Positions 16,019 to 28,355 of a stretch of 41,524 nucleotides of DNA are shown piece by piece. Origin of the DNA: Rhodospirillales bacterium (GTDB lineage Bacteria > Pseudomonadota > Gammaproteobacteria > Nevskiales > Nevskiaceae); assembly GCA_903970615.1 (NCBI GenBank), contig CAJCJH010000075.1, positions 1 through 41,524 on the forward strand, given 5' to 3'. Numbering within the stretch: the first letter of the stretch is position 1; every line of letters starts with the position of its first letter. Below the pieces are notes generated by a model, which searched no databases, had not been told where the DNA came from, and was given only the letters and a program-made list of their open reading frames with translations. Both the position numbers and the translations under genes were made by a program.

Positions 16019-16687
16019 CTAGGCCAGCGCTTTTGCCGCCGCTGCGCGGATCATCGCTGCGGCGACCAGGCTCAGCGTCACTGCGTTCAGGCAGTGCCAC
16101 AACCAGTGCGTACCGAGCGGAAAATGGCTGCACCAGACTTGATCGTTGGTGCGCAAAATCAGCGAGATCAGAAATACGCCCGCAGCGATGAAGAAGGTCA
16201 GCGCCTGCGGCTGACGTTTGATCGCCAGCGTCGCGCCCATCAGCAAAATGCCGAGCAGCGCCGGGAAGTAGCGGGTCGAACCGTTGAAGGCATCGGCAGG
16301 AAAAATCTGCCCGAGTGCGGCGCCGAACAGCCAAAATCCTGGCAGGCCCAGCAGCGCGAATTTCCATTGCAGGCCGAGGAAATAACGCAGGAAACAGACG
16401 ATGTAGAAGTAAATAAAAATGCCGATGAAAAGTACATCGAGAATTTCGGCCCAGACCACGGCGAAGCTGTGATAAGCCGTGCTGCCGAAGCCGATCAGCG
16501 CGATCAAAACCGGCAGCGCCTGCAAGCTCGCCGGAACCGACCGGCCGGCGTAAGCGCGCCGCAGCAATTGCCACAGCAAAAATGCGGCGATGAAGAACGC
16601 CAGATTGCTCAGCGCATTGACGGGTTCGGCGAATAAACCGGGGCCGAGGCGCTCGCAGTATTCGTCCCGTGGCGCGCTCAGGTTCAT
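16019..16687 (-). CDS. Ceramidase-family (CREST) integral membrane protein
   Basis: A 222-residue protein with about seven hydrophobic segments. It carries the alkaline ceramidase/CREST hydrolase motifs: YCER near residue 11, EPVNALSNLAFF, a GSTAYHS motif with a presumed metal-binding His and catalytic Ser, AEILDVLFI with a conserved Asp, and GTHWLWHCLNA with two His near the C-terminus. These residues form the zinc site of the superfamily, so it may be an active amide hydrolase on a membrane lipid. Bacterial members are rarely characterised and no sphingolipid gene is in the window, so the substrate is unknown. Only three bases separate it from queF. Confidence 0.85.
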   Translation of the reverse strand: MNLSAPRDEYCERLGPGLFAEPVNALSNLAFFIAAFLLWQLLRRAYAGRSVPASLQALPVLIALIGFGSTAYHSFAVVWAEILDVLFIGIFIYFYIVCFLRYFLGLQWKFALLGLPGFWLFGAALGQIFPADAFNGSTRYFPALLGILLMGATLAIKRQPQALTFFIAAGVFLISLILRTNDQVWCSHFPLGTHWLWHCLNAVTLSLVAAAMIRAAAAKALA

Positions 16688-16690
16688 CGA

Positions 16691-17116
16691 TCAATGATTC
16701 TTGAAACCATCCCAGTTCGCCGGCGGCAAATTCACCGGCGGATCGAATTTCGGTACCCAGCCCGTCGCGCGATGCTCGGCGACAACATGCGTATAAATGC
16801 CGCCGCGCACGAACCAGTCGGCGGTCAGGCGCATGAAGCGCGGCTGTGTGATCCCGGCGAGATCGTTCAGCAGACGATTCGTCACCGCCTCATGGAATGC
16901 GCCTTCATTGCGAAAGCTCCACAGATAAAGCTTCAGCGATTTCAGCTCGACGCAAAGCGCTTCCGGAATGTATTCCAGATACAACGTGGCGAAATCCGGC
17001 TGGCCGGTTTTGGGGCACAGACAAGTGAATTCCGGCATCCGCATGCGAATGACGAAATCGCGCTCTGGATTCGGGTTGGCGAAGGTTTCGAGCTGTTTGC
17101 TGGGGAGGGTCGACAT
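16691..17116 (-). CDS. queF: NADPH-dependent 7-cyano-7-deazaguanine reductase (type I QueF)
   Basis: Reduces preQ0 to preQ1 in queuosine synthesis. I start it at [12 protein letters not shown] (141 aa); the longer frame upstream is Arg/Ala-rich and not conserved. The active-site motif [13 protein letters not shown] is clear, with catalytic Cys34 and Asp41, and [14 protein letters not shown] is the family QueF motif. Its length marks the short, unimodular class (Bacillus YkvM type) rather than the 280-residue E. coli type. It is the first gene of a five-gene minus-strand operon and is divergent from smc across 168 bases. Confidence 0.95.
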   Translation of the reverse strand: MSTLPSKQLETFANPNPERDFVIRMRMPEFTCLCPKTGQPDFATLYLEYIPEALCVELKSLKLYLWSFRNEGAFHEAVTNRLLNDLAGITQPRFMRLTADWFVRGGIYTHVVAEHRATGWVPKFDPPVNLPPANWDGFKNH

Positions 17117-17284
17117 GGCGTTCCAAAGGTTTCGGGATATTGTGCCACGCGGCTCCAGCCCGGCTGCTGCTCGCCGCGGCCGCTGCAAACTGGCGGCCAC
17201 AATCCTTTACACTTCGTTTTTGGTCGAACACCCCGCAAACACGACGCCCGGCCCGAGTGCTGCGCGCGATACCCACCAGCCTTC

Positions 17285-20200
17285 ATGCGCCTGTCCGGAA
17301 TAAAACTCGCCGGTTTCAAATCGTTCGTTGATCCAAGCCATCTGCCGCTGCCCGGCAATCTCACGTCGGTGGTCGGGCCGAATGGCTGCGGCAAATCCAA
17401 CATCATCGACGCGGTGCGCTGGGTGCTGGGTGAAACCAGCATCAAGAACCTGCGCGGAGCGGATTCCGAAGATGTGATCTTCAACGGCTCGCGTACGCGC
17501 AAGCCCGCGGGACGCGCCAGCGTCGAATTGCAATTCGATAATAGCGACCAGCAAATCACCGGGCCGTATGCCGCTTACACCGATATCGCGGTGAAGCGCG
17601 AACTCACGCGCGACGGCGGCTCGCAGTATTACCTCAACGGCGCCAAGTGCCTCAAGCGTGACGTGACCGACCTGTTTCTCGGCACCGGCCTCGGCGGCAA
17701 AAATCAGTACGCGATCATCGAGCAGGGCATGGTCTCGCGCATGGTCGAAGCCAAGCCCGAGGAACTTCGCCATTGGCTCGAAGAAGCCGCCGGCATATCG
17801 AAATACAAGGAACGGCGCCGCGAAACCGAATCGCGCATCCGCGGCGCGCGCGAGAATTTATCGCGCTTGAACGATCTGGAATCCGAACTGCGCAGCCGCC
17901 TTGAAGTGCTGGCGCGGCAGGCAGCCGATGCGGAGAAATACAAGAATTTCAAGGAGCAGGAACGGCGTCTGAAAGCGGAACTGCTGCTGCTGCGCTTGCG
18001 CGCGTTGAATGCGCAAGCGCAGGCGCATGAGGCGAGCATCTCCGATCTCGAACGCGCGCTCGACAGCGCCAAAACCGCGGTACTCGAAGCCGAGCAGATT
18101 CGCGCGCAAAGCGAAGCCGCGCAGCGCGATGCAAGCACGCTGCTAAACGCCGAGCAAGGCCAGGTTTACGAAGCCGAGGCCGCTCTCGCGCGTCACGAGC
18201 AGGCGCTGGCGCATGCGCGCGAAATGCAAAGCCTGCGGCAGCGCGAACTGGATCGGCTCGAATCGCAGCTGGCCGAATTGGCGCGTCGCCGCGAGGCCGA
18301 AGAACTGCGTCAGCAATCGCTCACCGAAGCGGCGGCGCTGGCGCAATCGCGCGTCGTCGAAATGGAAACGCAGGAAGCCGTAGCACAGCAGAGTTTGATC
18401 CGCGCCGAGCAGACTTTGGCCGACGAGCAGCAGCGCTGGGAAGAATTTTCGCAGCGCTCGCAGGCGCCGCTGCTCGAAGCCGAAGGCGAGCGCGTGCGTG
18501 TGCAGGGCTTGGAGCGCGCCGCCGTGCAGTTCGAAGAACGCCTGCGCCGTTTGCAAACCGAGCGCGGCAGCCTCGACATCACGCCGATTCAAGCCTCGCT
18601 GTTCGATGCCGACAACGAATTAGCCACGCTCGAAACGCAGCTCAGCGAATCGCAAGGAAAGCTGCAGATCGCCGACGGTGAACTGCAAGGTCTGCGCGAT
18701 CAGCGCGCCGAGCTGGAAAAAACGCTACATGCCTCACGCCAGATGCTGGCGGATGTGCGCGGCCGTCAGGGTTCGCTGGAAACCTTGCAGCAGGCCGCGC
18801 TTCGCCAAGACGACGCCGAACATGCGGCCTGGCTACGCCGCAGCGGTTTCGCTGATCTGCCGCGGCTGGCGGCGAAGCTCGCGGTCGAGGCCGGTTGGGA
18901 ATCCGCCGTCGAGCATGTCATCGCGTTCTGGCTGCAGGCGCCGTTGGTTAACGCCGGGCAATTGCCGTCACAGCCGCCCGCACTGAACGACTTGCCGAAA
19001 AGCGGTGCGGCCTTGCTGTTGGCTGATCAGGGCGCGGATCGCGGCGCAGACCAAAGTGCGGCGCACGAGGCCAATCGACTCGCGGCCAAAGTCAGCGGAC
19101 CTGTGGCGCTGACCGAACTGCTGTACGGCATTTATCTCGCCGACGACGCCGATTCATTCGAGCGCATCGCGCGCGATCTGCGTCCCGGCGAATCGGTCAT
19201 CAATCGTGATGGCGTCTGGCGCGGTATCGGCTGGTCGCGTTATCCGAGCCGCGATCCGGATCATTCCGGCGTGATCGCGCGCGGCCGTATGCTCAAGCAA
19301 TTGAAGGCGCAGATGGCGGAAATCGCCAACAGTGTCGCGGCGAGTGAAACCGCGCTGGCGGAATTGCGTGCGCAGCAGGCGCAAAAGGAAAACGATCGGC
19401 GCGCGCTGGCGCAGATGTTCGATCAGTCGCGCGGACGTCAGGCGCAACGATTGGCGCATCGTCAGGCGCAAGCGGTGCGGCTCGAACAAACACAATCCCG
19501 CCAGCGCGCGCTGACGCAGGAAATCGACACGCTCACCGCACAGCACACCCAGCAAACCCAGGAACTCGAAGCCACGCGCGCGCGCTTGATCGAACTCGAA
19601 CGCACCGCCGACGCGCTACGCAATGAACGGGTTGAACGCAATCGCTCGCTCGTGAGCGCCCGCGAAACGGTGCAGGCCGCTCGTGCCGGTTTGCAGCGCA
19701 GTGCGCAGGTGCGCGGTCAGGCGCAGGTTCATCTGGCGGCACAAACTAGTGCGCTCGGCGCGGTCACGCAGGCGCTGGCGTCGCTGGCCGAGCAGAGTGA
19801 ATCGCTGGCCGCACAACGCGCTGCTGGTGAGTCCGCCGGTCTCGATTTTGAACAGCCGATTTTGTTGCAAACCGCCGAAGCGGAAGCGGCGCGCGGAGTG
19901 GTGCGGGCGGCGCGCGAGCGTTTGCGCTTGGCGCGCGAGCAGTTGATCGTGCTTGAAACAGGTTTAAGCGAAGCGGTGCGCCGTTTGCGCGAATGCGAAT
20001 CCAGCCGCGAGATTGCGCGCGAGCATTTGCAGCAATCGCGCCTGGAGTTCGAAAATCTGCGCGCTCGCCGGGAGGCGCTCGATGCGCAGTTCGTCGAAAC
20101 CGGCTTTGAACATGCGGAGCTGGCGCAAGGGCTCGACGAGCGTTCCGAAGTCGCCGCCTGGGAAGAAGAACTCGCGCGTGTGATGCGCCGCATCGAACGG

Positions 20201-20850
20201 CTCGGCGCGATCAATCTTGCCGCGATTCAGGAGCTGGACGAAGCGCGTACGCGCGAGGCTTATCTCGCCGCCCAACATGCCGACGTCGCCGATGCGCTGG
20301 CAACGCTCGAAGATGCGATGCGCAAGCTGGATCACGAAACCGAGTCGCGTTTCAAGGAAACCTTCGACACCGTCAACGGTATTTTCAAGGCGCGATTCCC
20401 GCAGCTGTTCGGCGGCGGCGAGGCGTATCTGGAATTGACCGGCGACGATCTGCTCGAAACCGGCATTCGCGTGATGGCGCGTCCGCCGGGCAAGCGCAAT
20501 TCCACCATTCAACTGTTATCCGGCGGCGAGAAAGCGATGACGGCGGTGGCGCTGCTGCTCGGCCTGTTCCAGCTCAACCCGGCGCCGTTCTGCCTGATGG
20601 ACGAAGTCGATGCGCCGCTCGACGATGCCAACGTCGGCCGGTTTTGCGAAGTGGTGCGGGAAATGGCACAAAATGTCCAATTCATTATCATTACGCACAA
20701 CAAGATCACGATGGAGCTGGCCGAGCAGTTGCACGGCGTGACGATGCAGGAGCCGGGTGTGTCGCGGCTGGTGAGTGTCGATGTCAAGCAGGCGGTGCAG
20801 CTGGCCGGTGTGGCGGAAGTCCCCAATCACGCGGCGAAGGCGGAAGCGAT

Positions 20851-20854
<4 letters not shown>
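17285..20854 (+). CDS. smc: Chromosome segregation/condensation ATPase SMC
   Basis: SMC forms the core of the bacterial condensin that compacts and segregates the chromosome, with ScpA and ScpB encoded near 30.1-31.9 kb. The start is fixed by MRLSGIKLAGFKSFVDP at 17285, giving 1189 residues, the usual size; the frame runs open to 16694 but that part is antisense to queF. Walker A GPNGCGKSN is at 31-39, the ABC signature LSGGEKAM at 1078-1085 and Walker B ends at D1106-E1107. Two long Glu/Gln/Arg-rich coiled coils flank a hinge at about 515-650. A 168-bp divergent region upstream has only a weak -10-like TACACT (17208-17213). Confidence 0.97.
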
Positions 20855-23830
<2,976 letters not shown>

Positions 23831-23888
23831 CGGCATGAAAGCGGCATAATCCAGTCAATAAAAATCAATTTCGTAAAAGGGAATATTT

Positions 23889-25043
23889 TTGATTGCGCTG
23901 AATTATGTGCCTAGCCTGGCGGGGCCATCTTGGAATTTCGATCGCCGGGCTGTTCGTCTGGATGCTCGAATTTTGACGAAGATTGCGAAAGTGGGGAAGC
24001 ATCTGCTGCGCGTTGCCCTGGTTGCCGCGCTGCTGTTTGCTTGCGCGAGAGATTGGCCGGAAAGCGCTTTGCGCGTCGAGATCGAAAGCTTGCCGGACTT
24101 CAACTATCTCGCCGCCGCCGACGGCCTGCGCATCGAGAATCGTTATTCAGAAGCGCTGCTGGTGGTCGAAACCGGCTATCTGTATGCGCCCGCGGCAATG
24201 CAGCCGCAATTGCTGGACGAACACGCGCAGATCGAGGCCGAGCGCGATAGTCTGCTGCGCCGCGTGCGCGAAGTCGGGTACGGCGCCTTGACCGGGCAGG
24301 GCAGCAGCAACGAAGCGCTAGCGGGCGCTGTGGCGTCGGATTTACTCGTGGTCGGCGATTTCCGCGATCTGACGATTCAAGGCCTGCATGCGGTTCGCGG
24401 CGAGGCCACCGACGATACGATCATGGCCTTGTCCGCCGCCGGCATAGGCTTCACCTTCGCACCGGAAGTGGACTGGGGTGTCGCCCTACTGAAGTTCGCG
24501 CGGCGCGCCAGTGCGCTGACCGACAATTTCGCCAGGAGCATTGCCAGGCTGGCGCGGCGCGCACTGCAAATGCACAGCAAGGACGAGCTGATGCAGGTCG
24601 GCAACGATGTAGCGGAGCTTTCGCGCAACGCCAAACCTGCCGCGGCCATCGGCATATTGCGGCATGTGGACGATCCCGAAATGCTGCATCGCGCCGCCTG
24701 GTTTTCGGGCGAGCCCGGCGGCGCCTTGACCTTGTGGCTGGGTGAAGACAAGGCGCTGCAATGGCTCAAGACTGCGGATGCCGGCAGCGATCATTGGCTG
24801 CTGCGCGCCGGCCGTAAAGGCCGTGCGGGCATCGACCTGCTCGCCGCCAATGGCAGCGTTTTCGCGCAGCCGCATTTCCTGCTGGGACTGCTGAAAGGTT
24901 TCTACAAAGGCAATGTGCCGGCGCTGCTGGAGGGCTGGATCGCGGAGTATGCCGAGGCGATTATCGGCGTGATCTGCGGCTGGCTGCTATACGAACTGGT
25001 GCTGTTGATTGCGGCTGTCGCGCCCGCGCGGAAGCGTGCATGA
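23889..25043 (+). CDS. Unrecognised membrane protein, 384 aa
   Basis: The frame starts at TTG 23889 with AAGGGA (23877-23882) at good distance. A downstream TTG at 23974 would put the start nearer the first membrane segment. There is one hydrophobic segment near residues 38-52 (HLLRVALVAALLFACA) and one at the C-terminus (about 358-377, IIGVICGWLLYELVLLIAAV), separated by some 300 soluble, Ala/Leu-rich helical residues that would lie in the periplasm. The middle reads like helical repeats (FARSIARLARRALQM, DVAELSRNAKPAAAIGIL). I do not recognise the family. It sits alone between ligA and a diguanylate cyclase on the same strand. Confidence 0.75.
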   Translation: MIALNYVPSLAGPSWNFDRRAVRLDARILTKIAKVGKHLLRVALVAALLFACARDWPESALRVEIESLPDFNYLAAADGLRIENRYSEALLVVETGYLYAPAAMQPQLLDEHAQIEAERDSLLRRVREVGYGALTGQGSSNEALAGAVASDLLVVGDFRDLTIQGLHAVRGEATDDTIMALSAAGIGFTFAPEVDWGVALLKFARRASALTDNFARSIARLARRALQMHSKDELMQVGNDVAELSRNAKPAAAIGILRHVDDPEMLHRAAWFSGEPGGALTLWLGEDKALQWLKTADAGSDHWLLRAGRKGRAGIDLLAANGSVFAQPHFLLGLLKGFYKGNVPALLEGWIAEYAEAIIGVICGWLLYELVLLIAAVAPARKRA

Positions 25044-25091
25044 ATGCCCGGCTTCGATCACCCGATTGAATGATGGGCATTGATCGGTGGC

Positions 25092-25111
25092 ATCAAGCTG
25101 ATATCAAGCTG
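25092..25111 (+). repeat. Direct repeat ATCAAGCTG upstream of the diguanylate cyclase
   Basis: Two copies of ATCAAGCTG at 25092-25100 and 25103-25111, an 11-base period matching one helical turn, followed by a third partial unit (GCATCAA). The 221-base region before the cyclase gene contains no other feature I can support. It may be a regulator site. Confidence 0.35.
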
Positions 25112-25264
25112 GCATCAATGATAATCAGGAATAGATTGCTCATCCGCCGTCATCCCGCCAGCCGTGCAGCTCAAGCTAAAGCCGGCCAAGCGCTTTAAGA
25201 TGTCGATGGCTGTTATGGCGCGAATGCCGCCGTTCACCTGGATGGCCCTTCGGCGCGAACCACG

Positions 25265-26404
25265 ATGCAAGAACTTTCGACCCGCAAGCTGACGCTGTCG
25301 TATGTGATTGCGCTGACCATCATCGCATCGCTCAGCCTGTCGTCCAGCCTTACTTTCAGCCGTGTGCTCAAGCAGCACCAAGGCTCGGCCGCTTTAATCA
25401 ATATCTGTGGACGTCAGGGCATGCTGTCGCAGCGCATCGCCAGCCTGGCGAGCCAGCTGGCCTTGGGCGATGAGTCGGTGCGTACGGATCTGATCAGCGC
25501 GATCGATCAGCTCGAAACGGCCGCGCACGATCTCGCCTATGGCGACGGCAAGGATCTGCCCGAACTTTCGCCGAGGGTGAGGTCGATCTATTTTGAAGGC
25601 AGCCATCCGCTGTATCAGCAGATCACCGATTACCTCAAACTCGCGCGCCGGATTGCCGGCATGAAAGCCGGCGATCCCGCGCTGCGCAACGAACTGGCGC
25701 CGCTGCTCGAAGCCGCGCGCAAACCGCTGTTCACCGGTTTCGATGTGGTGGTCGGCCTGCGCGAACTCGAAAGCGAAGATCGGCTGTCGTATCTGCAATG
25801 GATTCAGGCGATGACGCTCGCCGGCACGTTGGCCACGCTGGCGGTGGAAGCAATCCTGATCTTCCGGCCGATGATCCGCCGCATCGCCGAATATGCAAAG
25901 AATCTGCTGCTGCTGGCGACCACCGATCCGCTCACCGGCCTGCTCAACCGGCGCAGTTTCATGTCGCGCGCGGCCAGCGAAATCATGCGGCGTCAGCGTA
26001 TGCCCGGCCCGATGACGGCGATGATGGTGGACGCCGATCACTTCAAGAAAGTCAACGATACTTATGGCCACGATGCCGGCGATGCGGTGCTGAAAGCGCT
26101 GGCAACGGCGCTGCAAAACGGCATACGTGAGACCGACATCCTCGCGCGTTTCGGCGGTGAGGAATTTGCGCTGCTGCTGCCGGGCGTGGATGTCGATGGC
26201 GCTTGCGAACTTGCCGGACGCCTGCTGCGCGAGATCGCTGCCTTGGTGATCTGGATGGATCAAAAACCGATCCGCTTTACCGTCAGCATCGGCGTTGCCG
26301 GCGCGGGTGAAAAAGCCGCAATCGACCTGATGCTGAAAAGCGCGGATGAAGCCTTGTATCTGGCGAAAACCAGCGGCCGCAATCGGTGGATGGTGGCGCC
26401 TTAG
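25265..26404 (+). CDS. Membrane-bound diguanylate cyclase with PilJ-type sensor
   Basis: Makes the second messenger c-di-GMP from two GTP. The 379 residues comprise a first membrane helix (about 10-30), a periplasmic PilJ/NarX-like sensor helix bundle with its typical start LINICGRQGMLSQRIASLA, a second membrane helix (about 183-205) and a GGDEF domain (about 215-377). The active-site motif is GGEEF (297-301), a functional variant. The inhibitory I-site RETD (288-291) lies five residues before it, as required for product feedback. The gene is monocistronic, ending before convergent bolA. The sensed signal is unknown; the PilJ-like domain hints at envelope or surface cues. Confidence 0.93.
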   Translation: MQELSTRKLTLSYVIALTIIASLSLSSSLTFSRVLKQHQGSAALINICGRQGMLSQRIASLASQLALGDESVRTDLISAIDQLETAAHDLAYGDGKDLPELSPRVRSIYFEGSHPLYQQITDYLKLARRIAGMKAGDPALRNELAPLLEAARKPLFTGFDVVVGLRELESEDRLSYLQWIQAMTLAGTLATLAVEAILIFRPMIRRIAEYAKNLLLLATTDPLTGLLNRRSFMSRAASEIMRRQRMPGPMTAMMVDADHFKKVNDTYGHDAGDAVLKALATALQNGIRETDILARFGGEEFALLLPGVDVDGACELAGRLLREIAALVIWMDQKPIRFTVSIGVAGAGEKAAIDLMLKSADEALYLAKTSGRNRWMVAP

Positions 26405-26419
26405 CGCAATCGCTGGCGC

Positions 26420-26437
26420 GCCGGAATCGAATCCGGC
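26420..26437. terminator. Hairpin between convergent diguanylate cyclase and bolA
   Basis: GCCGGA (26420-26425) pairs with TCCGGC (26432-26437) over ATCGAA. It lies between two converging genes and could stop transcription both ways, but no strong T tract follows directly on either strand. Confidence 0.35.
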
Positions 26438-26458
26438 AAGTCGATTTTGACGAGGCGC

Positions 26459-26743
26459 TCAGCGCGTTAGCGTAGTGAGTTCCTCGGGCGTGCGCGCGGT
26501 GATCGAGAGCGCGTGAATCTCGCCACCCATTTGTGCCGCCAGCGCGTCGTAAACCATGCGATGCCGCGCGATCAGCGGCCGCCCGCTGAATTTTTCGGCG
26601 ACGATATGAACGCGGAAATGACCGCCGCCACTTGCCGCCGCACCGGCGTGGCCGGCGTGCGCAGCGCTGTCGTCAAAAATTTCCAGGCTGAGCGGCTGGA
26701 GTTGCGTTTCCAGCGCGCTACGGAGCTTCTCGATTCGGCTGCT
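26459..26743 (-). CDS. bolA: BolA family protein
   Basis: BolA proteins bind Fe-S clusters with monothiol glutaredoxins and act in stress and morphology control. Starting at MSSRIEKLRS gives 94 residues. The family core is visible: FRVHIVAEKFSGRPLIARHRMVYDAL, with the conserved RHR and VY, and the end HALSITARTPEE as in E. coli BolA. A small His/Gly/Ala-rich insertion (AAHAGHAGAAASGGG) precedes the core. The start lies inside the 3' end of yciB (26-base overlap), so the two are co-transcribed. Confidence 0.88.
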   Translation of the reverse strand, partial: SSRIEKLRSALETQLQPLSLEIFDDSAAHAGHAGAAASGGGHFRVHIVAEKFSGRPLIARHRMVYDALAAQMGGEIHALSITARTPEELTTLTR

Positions 26744-27269
26744 CATCAGACAGATATTTTCCCAGGAATGGCGCATGCAAAAGAATGAAGGCGAAGATCA
26801 TCAGACTGAAGCCGTAGAGCTTGAAATTCACCCAGACCGCGTCGCTGTAGTTGCGTGCGATGAACAGGTTCAAGCCAGCGCACAGCGCGAAGAAAATCGC
26901 CCAGGACAAATTCACCCGGCGCCAGATATTTTCCGGCAGCCGGATCGAGCTTTCGCCGAGGCGCGCCATCATCACGCGTTTGCCGATGAACTGGCTGCCG
27001 AGCAGAACCAGCGAAAATACGCCGTAAATCAGCGACAGTTTCAGCTTGAGGAATTCCGGATCGTGCAGCCACAACGTCAGGCCGCCGAACACCACGGCGC
27101 TGGCGGCGACGAACATCTGGCTTTTGCGCAGCTGGCGCGTGCGCAGCCAGCTGACCATCAACATCACCAGACTGACCGCGATCAGCACGCCGGTGGCGAC
27201 ATAAAAATCGTAGAGCTTGTACGCCGCGTAAAACGCCAGCGCGGGAATGAAATCGATCAGCAAATCCAT
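26718..27269 (-). CDS. yciB: Inner membrane-spanning protein YciB (septation protein A)
   Basis: A 183-residue protein with five hydrophobic segments. It matches YciB/IspZ: MDLLIDFIPALAFYAAYKLYD at the start, SLIYGVFSLVLLGSQFIGK in the middle and RRVNLSWAIFFALCAGLNLFIA with VWVNFKLYG near the end. In enterobacteria it interacts with elongation and division proteins, and its loss affects the envelope. It is transcribed with bolA, which it overlaps. Confidence 0.94.
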   Translation of the reverse strand: MDLLIDFIPALAFYAAYKLYDFYVATGVLIAVSLVMLMVSWLRTRQLRKSQMFVAASAVVFGGLTLWLHDPEFLKLKLSLIYGVFSLVLLGSQFIGKRVMMARLGESSIRLPENIWRRVNLSWAIFFALCAGLNLFIARNYSDAVWVNFKLYGFSLMIFAFILLHAPFLGKYLSDEQPNREAP

Positions 27270-27517
27270 GAGGTTTTAGAGCTTTGCGCGACCGGCGCGC
27301 AGATGATTTTCGGTGACGATATGGTAACCGGCGCTGTCGCGCGGCACACGCCGGCTCGAATCCGCGACAATGGCCGCCCGTCGGAACTTGTTGCTGCCGG
27401 CATCGGTCCGCAAGGCGGCGTCGAAGCGGGTTTCGCCGCGGCGCCGGATGATGCATCGACGCGGCAATTTTCACCTTCAATCCATCGCAACCCCACAGCA
27501 ACCGAATTTGATTCCGC

Positions 27518-28150
27518 ATGGCTGAATGGCTGCAACTGCACCCGATCGATCCGCAGCGGCGCTTTCTGACGCGTGCGGTCGAGTGCGTGCGCGCTGGCGG
27601 CGTGATCGCGTATCCCACCGATTCCTGTTACGCGCTCGGCTGCCAGCTGGGCGACAAGGATGCGGTGGAGCGCATCCGTGCGATCCGCCAGTTTGAAAAG
27701 CAGCATCTGCTGACGCTGGTATGCCGCGATCTTTCCGAAATCGCAACCTATGCGCGGGTCGACAACTGGCAATATCGCCTGTTGAAAACACTGACGCCTG
27801 GCCCGTATACCTTTGTGCTGGAAGCGACCAAGGAACTGCCGCGCCGGGTGCTGCACGAGAAGCGCAAAACCATCGGAATCCGCGTGCCGGATCATCGCGT
27901 GGTGCAGACACTGCTCGAACTGCTCGGCGAGCCGATTCTCAGCTGCACGCTGCAATTCCCGCGCGAATCACAGCCGGTGAACGATCCCAACGAAGTGCGT
28001 GCGCGGCTCGATCGACAAGTCGATCTGGTGCTCGATGGCGGTGCCTGCGGTCTGGTGCCGACCACGATCGTCGATGTCACCGGCGACGCGCCGCTGCTGA
28101 TCCGCGCCGGGCTGGGCGATGTGGCCGCGCTCGGAATCGAAAGCGGCTAG
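27518..28150 (+). CDS. yciO: YciO, YrdC/Sua5-family RNA-binding protein
   Basis: A 210-residue member of the YrdC/Sua5 fold, closest to E. coli YciO along its length: HPIDPQRR, GGVIAYPTDSCYALGCQLGDKDA, TLVCRDLSEIATYA, TPGPYTFVLEATKELPRR and EKRKTIGIRVPDH. The first of these builds the dsRNA and nucleotide pocket. True TsaC/Sua5 enzymes make threonylcarbamoyl-AMP for the t6A modification of tRNA; whether YciO does the same in cells is unsettled. It begins a plus-strand group leading to trpS, scpAB and rluB. In many relatives an rnm (PHP domain) gene lies upstream; none is here. Confidence 0.93.
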   Translation: MAEWLQLHPIDPQRRFLTRAVECVRAGGVIAYPTDSCYALGCQLGDKDAVERIRAIRQFEKQHLLTLVCRDLSEIATYARVDNWQYRLLKTLTPGPYTFVLEATKELPRRVLHEKRKTIGIRVPDHRVVQTLLELLGEPILSCTLQFPRESQPVNDPNEVRARLDRQVDLVLDGGACGLVPTTIVDVTGDAPLLIRAGLGDVAALGIESG

Positions 28151-28310
28151 ACCATATCTCGCAAACGACGGTACCCAGTATTTTGCGCGCCATCCGCACG
28201 CAAGCGTCCTCCGTTTGCTTTGCGCGTGAGACGAGTTGTGCTTGCGCTACGCTCAGCCGTGCGTGCTGCGGCAGTCAATCGCGTCATCAACACAAATCGT
28301 TTTCACGCAG

Positions 28311-28349
28311 GCCCGCGCAAGGGCGCGGGCACCGGGCCGCCGTTATAAT
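28311..28349 (+). promoter_or_regulatory. Strong GC hairpin and consensus -10 box before the M50-like gene
   Basis: TATAAT (28344-28349) is a perfect -10 box ending six bases before the ATG at 28356, so a transcript from it would be almost leaderless. No good -35 is seen; its place is occupied by a perfect 8-bp palindrome, GCCCGCGC (28311-28318) and GCGCGGGC (28323-28330) around AAGG. That palindrome may be a terminator-like stem after yciO (it lacks a T tract) or an operator. Confidence 0.4.
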
Positions 28350-28355
28350 GCCGCG

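Noticed and set aside
16694-17284. N-terminal extension of the smc frame
   Set aside because: It is antisense to queF, Arg/His-rich, and SMC homology begins exactly at the ATG at 17285.
25044-25264. Possible c-di-GMP riboswitch before the diguanylate cyclase
   Set aside because: The expected conserved core of the GEMM class was not found; only a short direct repeat is present.
26775-27569. 264-codon plus-strand frame over yciB
   Set aside because: Antisense to YciB; Gln/His/Arg-rich without motifs.
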